From the NCBI RefSeq assembly GCF_008704935.1, contig NZ_CP023692.1, positions 5,361,001 to 5,425,000 of the forward strand: 64,000 nt of DNA. The letters run 5' to 3'. Numbering within the stretch: position 1 is the stretch's first letter; the number at the start of each line of letters is the position of its first letter. This DNA comes from Streptomyces vinaceus (lineage in GTDB: Bacteria > Actinomycetota > Actinomycetes > Streptomycetales > Streptomycetaceae). This document shows positions 48,474 through 57,030 of the stretch, piece by piece. The notes under the pieces were generated by a model. That model had not been told where the DNA came from and made no database searches. It saw only the letters and a list, made by a program, of their open reading frames with translations. Made by a program: the position numbers and the translations under genes.

Positions 48474-48565
48474 ACGATGAGCTTCCCCGTGAGCGCGGGG
48501 ACAGTCCCGATACGGTCCTGCCGACTGCCGACGACTACGTAGAGGTGAAGAAGACATGCCGCTGA
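48470..48565 (+). CDS. Possible 31-residue linker ORF between sepG and divIVA
   Basis: The GTG overlaps the sepG stop by 4 nt (GTGA) and the frame ends in a TGA 10 nt inside divIVA. The peptide is polar and mixed in composition (begins VNDELPRERGDSPDTV), not the low-complexity product expected from chance frames. No strong RBS lies at normal spacing, so it would depend on coupling from sepG. It could carry ribosomes to divIVA or be a short peptide; neither is shown. Confidence 0.35.
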   Translation: MNDELPRERGDSPDTVLPTADDYVEVKKTCR

Positions 48566-49770
48566 CTCCCGAGGACGTGCGGAACAAGCAGTTCACGACC
48601 GTCCGCCTGCGAGAAGGCTATGACGAGGACGAGGTCGATGCCTTCCTCGACGAGGTCGAGTCCGAACTGACGCGCCTGCTGCGCGAGAACGAGGACCTGC
48701 GCGCGAAGCTGGCCGCCGCCACGCGTGCCGCCGCCCAGAACCAGCAGCAGCAGGGCATGCGCAAGCCCGAGCCCCAGGACCAGCGCGGCCCCGGAGGCCC
48801 CGGCGCCCCCGTGCCCGCCGCCATATCCGGCCCGCCGGCGCAGCAGGGCCCGCCGCAGATGGGCCCGCCCCAGCTGCCGGGCGGCCAGCCGCAGCTCCCG
48901 GCCGGCCCCGGCGGACACGGACCGCAGGGTCCGGGTGGCCCCGGTCCGATGGGCGGCCCCATGCACACCATGGGCGGCCAGCAGCAGATGGGCCAGCAGG
49001 GCATGGGCCAGCAGTCCATGGGCGGCCAGAACCCGCTCGGCCAGCAGATGCAGCCCATGGGCCAGCAGATGCAGCCGATGGGTCAGCAGATGCAGCCCAT
49101 GGGTCAGCCGATGCAGCAGCAGATGCAGCAGCCGCAGCTCCCGCAGCAGGGCCCCGGTGGCGACAGCGCCGCCCGCGTCCTGTCGCTGGCGCAGCAGACC
49201 GCCGACCAGGCGATCGCGGAGGCCCGTTCCGAGGCCAACAAGATCGTCGGCGAGGCGCGCAGCCGCGCCGAGGGCCTGGAGCGGGACGCCCGCGCCAAGG
49301 CCGACGCGCTGGAGCGGGACGCGCAGGAGAAGCACCGCGTCGCGATGGGCTCCCTGGAGTCCGCCCGCGCCACGCTGGAGCGCAAGGTCGAGGACCTGCG
49401 GGGCTTCGAGCGTGAGTACCGTACGCGCCTGAAGTCGTACCTGGAGTCGCAGCTGCGCCAGCTGGAGACCCAGGCGGACGACTCCCTGGCCCCGCCGCGC
49501 AACCCGGCCGGCCCGGCGCTCCCGCCGTCGCCGACGCCGTCGATGGCTCCGGCCGGAGCGATGGGGCACTCGATGGGCGGCCCGTCGCCCATGGGCGGTC
49601 CCTCGCCGATGGGTGGCCCGTCCCCGATGGGCGGCCCCTCGTACGGTGGTCAGCAGCAGATGTCTCCCGCGATGACGCAGCCGATGGCTCCGGTGCGGCC
49701 GGCCGCGCCGCAGCCGATGCAGGCGCCGTCGCCGATGCGCGGCTTCCTGATCGACGAGGACGACAACTAG
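48556..49770 (+). CDS. divIVA: Polar growth and septum-site protein DivIVA (Wag31)
   Basis: A 404-residue coiled-coil scaffold that marks hyphal tips and drives polar growth. The N-terminal DivIVA domain reads MPLTPEDVRNKQFTTVRLREGYDEDEVDAFLDEVE, with a first coiled coil to about 60. A PQG-rich linker (60-200) contains QPMGQQM repeats, a second coiled coil spans about 200-310, and the tail has SPMGGP repeats and the end GFLIDEDDN. Start has AGAGGTGAAG upstream. It closes the plus-strand cluster at a strong terminator. Confidence 0.97.
   Translation: MPLTPEDVRNKQFTTVRLREGYDEDEVDAFLDEVESELTRLLRENEDLRAKLAAATRAAAQNQQQQGMRKPEPQDQRGPGGPGAPVPAAISGPPAQQGPPQMGPPQLPGGQPQLPAGPGGHGPQGPGGPGPMGGPMHTMGGQQQMGQQGMGQQSMGGQNPLGQQMQPMGQQMQPMGQQMQPMGQPMQQQMQQPQLPQQGPGGDSAARVLSLAQQTADQAIAEARSEANKIVGEARSRAEGLERDARAKADALERDAQEKHRVAMGSLESARATLERKVEDLRGFEREYRTRLKSYLESQLRQLETQADDSLAPPRNPAGPALPPSPTPSMAPAGAMGHSMGGPSPMGGPSPMGGPSPMGGPSYGGQQQMSPAMTQPMAPVRPAAPQPMQAPSPMRGFLIDEDDN
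49044..49110 (+). repeat. 18-bp repeats inside divIVA
   Basis: Tandem units of CAGATGCAGCCCATGGGC type encode QMQPMG. A second 18-bp array at about 49581-49640 encodes SPMGGP. Both lie in flexible linkers and are prone to length variation. Confidence 0.8.
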
Positions 49771-49793
49771 GCGCCGCCGGTAGGTCGGCAGTC

Positions 49794-49839
49794 ACGGGCC
49801 GGGCCCGGTTCCCCTTCGGGGGGACCGGGCCCGGCCCGT
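49794..49839 (+). terminator. Terminator of the division cluster
   Basis: A 21-bp stem (49794-49814 with 49819-49839, one G-T pair) closed by a C(UUCG)G tetraloop; no T-run but extremely stable. Confidence 0.9.
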
Positions 49840-49889
49840 TGGCGTACCACCGGCAGGCGCCACCGCAGCGCGGGGGGAGCGGAGACGAC

Positions 49890-49923
49890 TGTGGCCCGGA
49901 CCCCGAGCGGGGTCCGGGCCACA
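49890..49923 (-). terminator. Terminator of ileS
   Basis: A perfect 15-bp stem (49890-49904 with 49909-49923), GAGC loop, 10 nt after the ileS stop on the minus strand. Confidence 0.85.
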
Positions 49924-49933
49924 GGGGCGATGA

Positions 49934-52900
49934 CTAAGCCTTGCGCAGGCGGAACGTCAGGCCCAGGGACTCGTCCGTGAACGGGTCACCGTACGTGGTG
50001 TCGGCCTCGCCCGCGGCGTAGTCCGTCGACAGGACCTCGTCCGCGATCAGCGAGGCGTGGTCCGTCAGGGCCGTCACGACCTCCGGGTCCGAGGAGGACC
50101 AGCGCAGGGCGATGCGGTCCGCGACGTCCAGGCCGGAGTTCTTGCGGGCCTCCTGGATCAGGCGGATCGCGTCACGGGCCAGGCCCGCCAGCCGCAGCTC
50201 CGGGGTGATCTCCAGGTCCAGGGCGACGGTGGCGCCGGAGTCGGACGCCACCGACCAGCCCTCGCGCGGGGTCTCCGTGATGATGACCTCCTCCGGAGAC
50301 AGGGAGATCTCCTCGCCGTTCAGCGAGATCACCGCGGAGCCGGAGCGCAGCGCCAGCGACAGCGCCGCCGCGTCGGCCGCCGCCACCGCCTTCGCCACGT
50401 CCTGCACGCCCTTGCCGAAGCGCTTGCCGAGCGCCCGGAAGTTCGCCTTCGCGGTCGTGTCGACCAGCGAGCCGCCGACCTCCGACAGGGAGGCCAGGGA
50501 GGAGACGTTCAGCTCCTCCGTGATCTGGGCCTGGAGCTCCGCCGACAGGGCGTCGAAGCCCGCCGCACCGACCAGGGCCCGCGAGAGCGGCTGGCGGGTC
50601 TTGACGCCCGACTCCGCGCGGGTCGCGCGGCCCAGCTCCACCAGACGACGGACCAGCAGCATCTGCTGCGAGAGCGTCGGGTCGATCGCCGACGTGTCGG
50701 CCTCCGGCCAGGAGGAGAGGTGCACCGACTCCGGCGCCTGCGGGGTGACCGGGACGACCATGTCCTGCCAGACCCGCTCCGTGATGAACGGGGTGAGGGG
50801 GGCGAGCAGGCGGGTGACCGTCTCCACCACGTCGTGCAGGGTGCGCAGCGCGGCCGCGTCGCCCTGCCAGAAGCGGCGGCGCGAGCGGCGCACGTACCAG
50901 TTGGAGAGGTCGTCCACGAAGGCGGACAGCAGCTTTCCGGCGCGCTGGGTGTCGTACGACTCCATCGCCTCGGTGACCTCGACGACGAGGGAGTTCAGCT
51001 CCGAGAGCAGCCAGCGGTCCAGGACCGTGCGGTCCGCCGGCGCCGGGTCGGCCGCCGACGGGGCCCAGTTCGACGTACGGGCGTACAGCGCCTGGAAGGC
51101 GACCGTGTTCCAGTACGTGAGGAGGGTCTTGCGCACGACCTCCTGGATCGTGCCGTGGCCCACGCGCCGCGCCGCCCACGGGGAGCCGCCGGCCGCCATG
51201 AACCAGCGGACCGCGTCCGCGCCGTGCTGGTCCATGAGCGGGATGGGCTGGAGGATGTTGCCCAGGTGCTTGGACATCTTGCGGCCGTCCTCGGCGAGGA
51301 TGTGGCCCAGGCAGACCACGTTCTCGTAGGAGGACTTGTCGAAGACGAGGGTGCCGACCGCCATCAGCGTGTAGAACCAGCCGCGGGTCTGGTCGATGGC
51401 CTCCGAGATGAACTGCGCCGGGTAGCGCTTCTCGAAGATCTCCTTGTTCTTGTACGGGTAGCCCCACTGCGCGAACGGCATCGAGCCCGAGTCGTACCAG
51501 GCGTCGATGACCTCCGGTACGCGGACGGCCTCCAGCGAGCAGCCCTCGTGGGTGCAGGTGAAGGTGACGTCGTCGATGTACGGGCGGTGCGGGTCCAGGC
51601 CGGAGAGGTCCGTGCCGGTCAGCTCGCCCAGCTCCGCGCGGGAGCCGATGCAGGTGAGGTGGTTCTCCTCACAGCGCCAGATGGGCAGCGGGGTGCCCCA
51701 GTAGCGGTTGCGGGAGAGCGCCCAGTCGATGTTGTTGTTCAGCCAGTCGCCGAAGCGGCCCTGCTTGACCGAGTCGGGGAACCAGTTCGTCTTCTCGTTC
51801 TCCCGCAGCATCGCGTCCTTGACGGCGGTGGTGCGGATGTACCAGGACGGCTGCGCGTAGTAGAGCAGGGCCGTGTGGCAGCGCCAGCAGTGCGGGTAGC
51901 TGTGCTCGTAGGCGATGTGCTTGAAGAGCAGGCCGCGCGCGTCCAGGTCGGCGGTCAGCTTCTCGTCGGCCTTCTTGAAGAAGACGCCGCCGACGAGCGG
52001 GACCTCCTCCTCGAAGGTGCCGTCGGGGCGGACCGGGTTCACGACGGGCAGGCCGTACGCGCGGCAGACCGCGAGGTCGTCGGCGCCGAAGGCGGGGGAC
52101 TGGTGGACCAGACCGGTGCCGTCCTCGGTCGTGACGTACTCGGCGTTCACGACGTAGTGGGCCTCGGCCGGGAACTCGACGAGGTCGAAGGGGCGCTGGT
52201 ACGTCCAGCGCTCCATCTCCTTGCCCGTGAAGGTCTCGCCGGTGGCCTCCCAGCCCTCGCCGAGGGACTTCTCCAGGAGCGGCTCGGCGACCACCAGCTT
52301 CTCTTCGCCGTTCGTGGCGACGACGTACGTGACCTCGGGGTGCGCGGCCACGGCCGTGTTGGACACCAGGGTCCAGGGGGTCGTCGTCCAGACCAGCAGG
52401 GCGGCCTGCCCGGCGAGCGGGCCGGAGGTCAGCGGGAAGCGGACGTAGACGGAGGGGTCGACGACCGTCTCGTAGCCCTGGGCCAGCTCGTGGTCCGAGA
52501 GGCCGGTGCCGCAGCGCGGGCACCAGGGGGCGACGCGGTGGTCCTGGGTGAGCAGGCCCTTGTTGAAGATCTCCTTCAGCGACCACCACACGGATTCGAC
52601 GTACTCGGGGTCCATGGTCCGGTACGCGTCGTCCAGGTCGACCCAGTAGCCCATCCGCGTGGTGAGCTCGGCGAACGCGTCGGTGTGGCGGGTCACGGAC
52701 TCCCGGCACTTGGCGTTGAACTCGGCGATGCCGTACGCCTCGATGTCCTGCTTGCCGTTGAAGCCGAGCTCCTTCTCGACGGCGAGCTCGACGGGCAGGC
52801 CGTGACAGTCCCAGCCGGCCTTGCGGGCCACGTGGTAGCCGCGCATGGTGCGGAAACGCGGGAAGACGTCCTTGAAGACGCGGGCCTCGATGTGGTGCGC

Positions 52901-53080
52901 GCCGGGCATGCCGTTGGCGGTGGGCGGGCCCTCGTAGAACACCCACTCGGGGCGGCCCTCGGACTGCTCCAGGGTCTTGGCGAAGGTCTTGCTCTCCCGC
53001 CAGAAGTCGAGGACCGCGTGCTCAAGGGCAGGCAGGTCGACCTGGGCGGGTACCGGGCGGTACTGCGGCGGTGTGGTCAT
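49934..53080 (-). CDS. ileS: Isoleucyl-tRNA synthetase
   Basis: A 1048-residue class I aminoacyl-tRNA synthetase. HIGH-type motif is GAHHIEAR in PPTANGMPGAHHIEARVFKD, and KMSKHLGN is the KMSKS motif. The editing domain has WTTTPWTLVSNTAVA. DUF5915 and anticodon-binding domains follow. The long form and GAHHI motif are those of the eukaryote-like (mupirocin-tolerant) IleRS group, so natural mupirocin tolerance is possible. The ATG at 53080 has GGAGGAAGAG upstream, which is part of the T-box switch. Confidence 0.96.
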   Translation of the reverse strand: MTTPPQYRPVPAQVDLPALEHAVLDFWRESKTFAKTLEQSEGRPEWVFYEGPPTANGMPGAHHIEARVFKDVFPRFRTMRGYHVARKAGWDCHGLPVELAVEKELGFNGKQDIEAYGIAEFNAKCRESVTRHTDAFAELTTRMGYWVDLDDAYRTMDPEYVESVWWSLKEIFNKGLLTQDHRVAPWCPRCGTGLSDHELAQGYETVVDPSVYVRFPLTSGPLAGQAALLVWTTTPWTLVSNTAVAAHPEVTYVVATNGEEKLVVAEPLLEKSLGEGWEATGETFTGKEMERWTYQRPFDLVEFPAEAHYVVNAEYVTTEDGTGLVHQSPAFGADDLAVCRAYGLPVVNPVRPDGTFEEEVPLVGGVFFKKADEKLTADLDARGLLFKHIAYEHSYPHCWRCHTALLYYAQPSWYIRTTAVKDAMLRENEKTNWFPDSVKQGRFGDWLNNNIDWALSRNRYWGTPLPIWRCEENHLTCIGSRAELGELTGTDLSGLDPHRPYIDDVTFTCTHEGCSLEAVRVPEVIDAWYDSGSMPFAQWGYPYKNKEIFEKRYPAQFISEAIDQTRGWFYTLMAVGTLVFDKSSYENVVCLGHILAEDGRKMSKHLGNILQPIPLMDQHGADAVRWFMAAGGSPWAARRVGHGTIQEVVRKTLLTYWNTVAFQALYARTSNWAPSAADPAPADRTVLDRWLLSELNSLVVEVTEAMESYDTQRAGKLLSAFVDDLSNWYVRRSRRRFWQGDAAALRTLHDVVETVTRLLAPLTPFITERVWQDMVVPVTPQAPESVHLSSWPEADTSAIDPTLSQQMLLVRRLVELGRATRAESGVKTRQPLSRALVGAAGFDALSAELQAQITEELNVSSLASLSEVGGSLVDTTAKANFRALGKRFGKGVQDVAKAVAAADAAALSLALRSGSAVISLNGEEISLSPEEVIITETPREGWSVASDSGATVALDLEITPELRLAGLARDAIRLIQEARKNSGLDVADRIALRWSSSDPEVVTALTDHASLIADEVLSTDYAAGEADTTYGDPFTDESLGLTFRLRKA

Positions 53081-53379
53081 GAGGCTGAACTCTTCCTCCG
53101 GCGGGGTGTCACTTCCGTCCGGAGGGACGAGAGCCGCCCTCGTCGCCGAGGCCGCGTTGCTCCCGCGGTACCACCCTCCTTGGCCGCCGGACACCTGGTC
53201 CGATGGCCCCCTCATTGGGGTGCGAAGCCGGTTCTACCGGCCCTACGGGGATCCGTACGGGCTTTCTTCCGGCAGCTCAGGGGTGATCCTTCGCATCGCG
53301 CTCGCCCCCGGGCTCTCACCGTCCCCGGGTCGCTCATGGCTGCGTACGAAGCTACTCGTCCCCGTCCATGCCTTTCGCT
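53081..53379 (-). promoter_or_regulatory. T-box riboswitch leader of ileS, probably translational
   Basis: The minus-strand leader holds the T-box sequence AGGGTGGTACCGCGGG (53162-53177), whose TGGT binds the free tRNA 3' end. A candidate AUC specifier lies at 53285-53287. Downstream, CCTCCGG (53119-53125 on the minus strand) is fully complementary to CCGGAGG (53095-53101), which contains the ileS Shine-Dalgarno, so the OFF state should sequester the RBS. No T-run terminator is present, as in other actinobacterial translational T-boxes. Confidence 0.88.
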
Positions 53380-53385
53380 GGGCCC

Positions 53386-53391
53386 AGTGTA
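53386..53391 (-). promoter_or_regulatory. -10 hexamer of the ileS T-box transcript
   Basis: TACACT on the minus strand, upstream of the T-box stem I region; the transcript would start near 53379. Confidence 0.4.
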
Positions 53392-53674
53392 CGGGGCGGG
53401 GGAGCCCTCGGCAGCCCGGTTTACGGGGGGTCGCGGCGGGGCCCGGGCCGGTTCCGGGACGGGGGCCGGACGGGTCGCGGCGTGACCCGAATGGGCCGAC
53501 GGGCCGTCCGGGCTCCGGTGGGACGGGAGTGGCGGATTACCGGGCTCCCTGCTGGGCACAACGGATGCAGGTCGGCATCGATGGACGCGTGCCCCGTTGC
53601 CGCGAGGCTGGAGTCGATTTATCGTTCCGGCACGATTCGCGAGCAAGATCACAGTATGTGAAGGGGCCGCGGCC

Positions 53675-54733
53675 ATGGTGGCGAAGAAGACCGCCGGGAG
53701 AACTGCCGAGAAGGCTGTCGGAAGGGCCACCGGGAAGGCTGCGGCGGCCGAGGACGCGGGTCCGGCCCGGAAGAGGACGACCGCCGCCGGGAAGAAGACG
53801 GTCGTGAACTCCGTGACGAAGGCGCCGGCGAAAGCGGCGGCCGGGGCACCGGCCGAAAAGTCCGCCAGGACGGCTGGTGGAACGGCTGCCGAGAAGGCGA
53901 CGAAACCGGCTGCCAAGAAGGCGGACGCCAACAAGGTGCCCGCCAAGAAGGTGGCCGCCAAGAAGGTGGCCGCCAAGAAGGTGCCCGCCAAGAAGGTGCC
54001 CGCCAAGAAGGCGGACGCCGAGGAGGTGCCCGCCAAGAAGACGGCGGCCGGGAAGACCGGCGCCCGGAAGGCCACGGCCAAGAAGGCCACGGCCGTGAAG
54101 AAGACGACGGCCGCGGCGAAGGCGGCCGACGCGAAGGCGACCGGCGTCGGGAAGACGACCGCGAGGAAGGTCACGGCCAAGTCGGCCGCGGCCGAGGGGG
54201 CGGCGCAGGCCGCGCAACAGACGGGAGCCCGGAAAGTGGTTGCCAAGAAGAGCACCGGCACGGCCAGGAAGACGGCCGCGGCCGCCACCAGCGGGCTGCC
54301 GAAGGTCAGGGTCACGGCAGCGGCGGCCCTGGCGCCGGGCGAGCTGGCCGTACGGCCCGGCGAGGACCCCTGGACCCCTGCGGAGGTGGCCGAGGCCCGT
54401 GCCGAGCTCCAGAGCGAGGTGCTGCGGCTGCGCGACGAGCTCCAGGCCTCCGACGCGGCCATCTCGGGCCTCATGCGGGACTCCGGCGACGGCGCGGGCG
54501 ACGACCAGGCCGACACGGGCACCAAGAACATCACCCGGGAGTCCGAGCTGGCCCTCGCCGCGAACGCCCGCGAGATGCTCGAACAGAGCGAGCGCGCCCT
54601 GGAACGGCTGGACGCCGGTACGTACGGGCTCTGCGAGAACTGCGGCCAGCCCATCGGCAAGGCCAGGATGCAGGCCTTCCCGCGCGCGACGCTGTGCGTG
54701 GACTGCAAGCAGAAGCAGGAGCGGCGCCACTAG
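53675..54733 (+). CDS. DksA/TraR zinc-finger protein with histone H1-like N-terminus
   Basis: A 352-residue protein. Residues 1 to about 220 are Lys/Ala/Pro-rich with repeated PAKKVAAKK-type units, like histone H1 or HupS tails, a likely DNA- or RNA-binding region. Residues about 240-352 are a DksA/TraR domain with a coiled coil and a C4 zinc finger (CENCGQPIGKARMQAFPRATLCVDCK). DksA proteins act on RNA polymerase with ppGpp in proteobacteria; the role of this fusion is not established. The ATG has AAGGGG 8 nt before it. Confidence 0.85.
   Translation: MVAKKTAGRTAEKAVGRATGKAAAAEDAGPARKRTTAAGKKTVVNSVTKAPAKAAAGAPAEKSARTAGGTAAEKATKPAAKKADANKVPAKKVAAKKVAAKKVPAKKVPAKKADAEEVPAKKTAAGKTGARKATAKKATAVKKTTAAAKAADAKATGVGKTTARKVTAKSAAAEGAAQAAQQTGARKVVAKKSTGTARKTAAAATSGLPKVRVTAAAALAPGELAVRPGEDPWTPAEVAEARAELQSEVLRLRDELQASDAAISGLMRDSGDGAGDDQADTGTKNITRESELALAANAREMLEQSERALERLDAGTYGLCENCGQPIGKARMQAFPRATLCVDCKQKQERRH
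53910..54030 (+). repeat. 15-bp repeats encoding PAKKV/AAKKV units
   Basis: About seven tandem units of GTGGCCGCCAAGAAG type inside the basic tail of the DksA-like gene. Confidence 0.75.
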
Positions 54734-54780
54734 CGGCGGGCGGTGCAGAGGCTCGGACCGGGCTGCCGCCGCGGGCGGAC

Positions 54781-54807
54781 CCTGACGTACCCTCGTGTCT
54801 CGTCAGG
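54781..54807 (+). promoter_or_regulatory. Inverted repeat at the lspA promoter
   Basis: CCTGACG and CGTCAGG arms flank a TACCCT -10-like element (54788-54793). A leader hairpin or operator 34 nt before lspA. Confidence 0.35.
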
Positions 54808-54840
54808 AGCGGCCTGGTTCGAGCTAGTCGAAGGACTCAC

Positions 54841-55401
54841 GTGGCAGAGGCGGAGAGCATCATCGGTACGCCGGAGGTCGGGGACGACGCCCAGCCGGAG
54901 TCCGCCGCGCCCAGGGGGCGTCGGCGGATCGTCGCGCTGCTCGTGGTCGCGCTGCTCGCCTACCTGCTCGACTTCGGCAGCAAGATGCTGGTCGTGGCGA
55001 AGCTGGAGCACCAGCCGCCGATCCGGATCGTCGGCGACCTGCTGAAGTTCGAGGCGATCCGCAATCCGGGCGCCGCGTTCGGCTTCGGCGAGGCCTTCAC
55101 CATCATCTTCACCTGCATCGCGGCCACCGTGATCATCGTGATCGTGCGGCTGGCCCGGAAGCTCTACAGCCTGCCGTGGGCGATCGCGCTGGGCCTGCTG
55201 CTGGGCGGCGCGCTGGGCAACCTCACCGACCGGATCTTCCGTTCGCCGGGGGTGTTCCGGGGGGCCGTGGTCGACTTCATCGCACCCGCCCACTTCGCCG
55301 TCTTCAACCTCGCGGACTCGGCGATCGTGTGCGGCGGCATCCTGATCGTGCTGCTGTCCTTCAGGGGCCTGGACCCGGACGGCACCGTCCACAAGGACTG
55401 A
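54841..55401 (+). CDS. lspA: Lipoprotein signal peptidase (signal peptidase II)
   Basis: A 186-residue membrane aspartyl protease that removes signal peptides from prolipoproteins. Four membrane helices. The catalytic Asp residues are in GALGNLTDRIFRSPGVFRGAVVDFI and VFNLADSAIVCG. The GTG at 54841 has AAGGA 5 nt upstream. It precedes the RluD-like gene, the usual pairing in many bacteria, with a 53-nt gap. Confidence 0.95.
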   Translation: MAEAESIIGTPEVGDDAQPESAAPRGRRRIVALLVVALLAYLLDFGSKMLVVAKLEHQPPIRIVGDLLKFEAIRNPGAAFGFGEAFTIIFTCIAATVIIVIVRLARKLYSLPWAIALGLLLGGALGNLTDRIFRSPGVFRGAVVDFIAPAHFAVFNLADSAIVCGGILIVLLSFRGLDPDGTVHKD

Positions 55402-55442
55402 CCGAAGGACTGATCGCGGGACGGGTGCCTCGTCGAGTCCTG

Positions 55443-55448
55443 CATACT
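55443..55448 (+). promoter_or_regulatory. -10-like hexamer of the RluD-like gene
   Basis: CATACT, 6 nt before the GTG; possible separate leaderless promoter downstream of lspA. Confidence 0.3.
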
Positions 55449-55454
55449 CGACAG

Positions 55455-56396
55455 GTGAGTACGATTCCCGAGATCCGCACCCTGCCCGTTCCCGATGGCC
55501 TCGAAGGCGAGCGCGTGGACGCCGCCATCGCCCGTATGTTCGGTTTTTCCCGGACGAAGGCGGCCGAGCTCGCCGCCGCGGGGAAGGTGTCGGTCGACGG
55601 CAGCGTCGTCGGGAAGTCCGAGCGCGTGCACGGCGGCGCCTGGCTCGAAGTCGAGATGCCCGCGCCGCCGCGGCCGGTCGAGCTCGTCGCCGAGCCGGTT
55701 CCGGGCATGGAGATCGTCCACGACGACGACGACATCGTCGTGATCATGAAGCCGGTGGGCGTCGCCGCCCACCCGAGCCCCGGCTGGACCGGCACCACCG
55801 TCATCGGCGGGCTCGCCGCCGCCGGCTACCGGATCTCCACCTCCGGCGCGTCCGAGCGCCAGGGCATCGTGCACCGCCTCGACGTCGGCACGTCCGGCCT
55901 GATGGCCGTGGCCAAGTCGGAGCGCGCGTACACCTCGCTGAAGAACCAGTTCCGCGAGCGGGTCGTCGACAAGCGCTACCACGCGCTCGTCCAGGGCCAC
56001 CCGGACCCGATGAGCGGCACGATCGACGCGCCGATCGGCCGCCACCCCAGCGCGGACTACAAGTGGGCCGTGACCCAGGAGGGCAAGCCCTCCGTCACCC
56101 ACTACGACCTGATCGAGGCCTTCCGAGCCGCCTCGCTGCTCGACATCAAGCTGGAGACCGGGCGTACGCACCAGATCCGCGTGCACATGTCCGCGCACCG
56201 GCACCCGTGCGTCGGCGACCTCACCTACGGCGCCGACCCGACGGTGGCGAAGCGGCTGGGCCTGACCCGGCAGTGGCTGCACGCGGTGCGGCTCGGGTTC
56301 GAGCACCCGGCGGACGGCCAGTGGGTCGAGTTCGAGAGCACCTACCCGGCCGACCTCCAGCACGCGCTGGACGTGATCCGGGCGGAGAGCGAGTGA
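55455..56396 (+). CDS. RluD-like 23S rRNA pseudouridine synthase
   Basis: A 313-residue RluA/RluD-family enzyme. The N-terminal S4-like RNA-binding domain (RVDAAIARMFGFSRTKAAELAAAGKVSVDG) precedes the catalytic domain with the active-site Asp in HRLDVGTSGLM and the GRTHQIRVHM motif. Probably modifies 23S rRNA helix 69, by family assignment. It overlaps the following GNAT gene by 4 nt. Confidence 0.9.
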   Translation: MSTIPEIRTLPVPDGLEGERVDAAIARMFGFSRTKAAELAAAGKVSVDGSVVGKSERVHGGAWLEVEMPAPPRPVELVAEPVPGMEIVHDDDDIVVIMKPVGVAAHPSPGWTGTTVIGGLAAAGYRISTSGASERQGIVHRLDVGTSGLMAVAKSERAYTSLKNQFRERVVDKRYHALVQGHPDPMSGTIDAPIGRHPSADYKWAVTQEGKPSVTHYDLIEAFRAASLLDIKLETGRTHQIRVHMSAHRHPCVGDLTYGADPTVAKRLGLTRQWLHAVRLGFEHPADGQWVEFESTYPADLQHALDVIRAESE

Positions 56397-56863
56397 CCTC
56401 GCCGGTCGAGGTCCGGGTCGTCGCCTCGGAAGAGGAGCTGAAGGCCTGTTTCGCGGTGCGGACCGAGGTGTTCGTCGTCGAGCAGTCCGTGCCCGAGTCG
56501 ATCGAGTACGACGCGTACGACGCCGTCGCGGTGCACGTGCTGGCCGTGGCGCCGGACGGGGAGCCCCTGGGCACCGGCCGGCTGCTGCACGGGCCGGAGG
56601 CGCTGGGCAAGACCGGCGGCGACCTGACGGTCGGCTCCCTGGGACGGCTGGCCGTGCGCAAGTCCGCGCGCGGTCTGGGCGTCGGGGTGGCGCTGGTACG
56701 GGCGATCGAGGCGGAGGCGGTCCGGCTCGGCCTGTCGGCCGTGGACCTGGGCGCGCAGACGCACGCGCTCGGCTTCTACGAGGCGCTGGGGTACGAGGCG
56801 TACGGCCCCGAGTTCGAGGACGCGGGCATCGCGCACCGCGCGATGCGGCGCACCCTGCCGTAG
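56393..56863 (+). CDS. GNAT-family N-acetyltransferase
   Basis: A 156-residue acetyltransferase. The acetyl-CoA loop lies in GRLAVRKSARGLGVGVALVRAIEAEA (R/Q-x-x-G-x-G/A). ElaA-like features include VFVVEQSVPESIEYD near the N-terminus. The substrate is unknown. The GTG lies in a GTGA overlap with the RluD-like gene, so they are coupled. Confidence 0.87.
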   Translation: MTSPVEVRVVASEEELKACFAVRTEVFVVEQSVPESIEYDAYDAVAVHVLAVAPDGEPLGTGRLLHGPEALGKTGGDLTVGSLGRLAVRKSARGLGVGVALVRAIEAEAVRLGLSAVDLGAQTHALGFYEALGYEAYGPEFEDAGIAHRAMRRTLP

Positions 56864-57030
56864 CCCCGCCGGGCGGGGAGCGGGCGGGGACCTGGGGCGC
56901 AGGCGCAGCGAGAGCCGCGTGGCATCCCGGGTCCGGAGCCCGCGCCCGGCGGTGGCGGCGGAGCCGCCAGGTGGGGGAGGCCACGTCGGGGCAGGGTCAT
57001 CCCTGGCCGGCGGTGGGGCAGGGTGGGGGA

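Noticed and set aside
50057..53485. 1142-codon plus-strand open frame opposite ileS
   Set aside because: Antisense shadow of ileS; composition is biased to Arg, Gly, Val and Leu and ileS is complete with all motifs.
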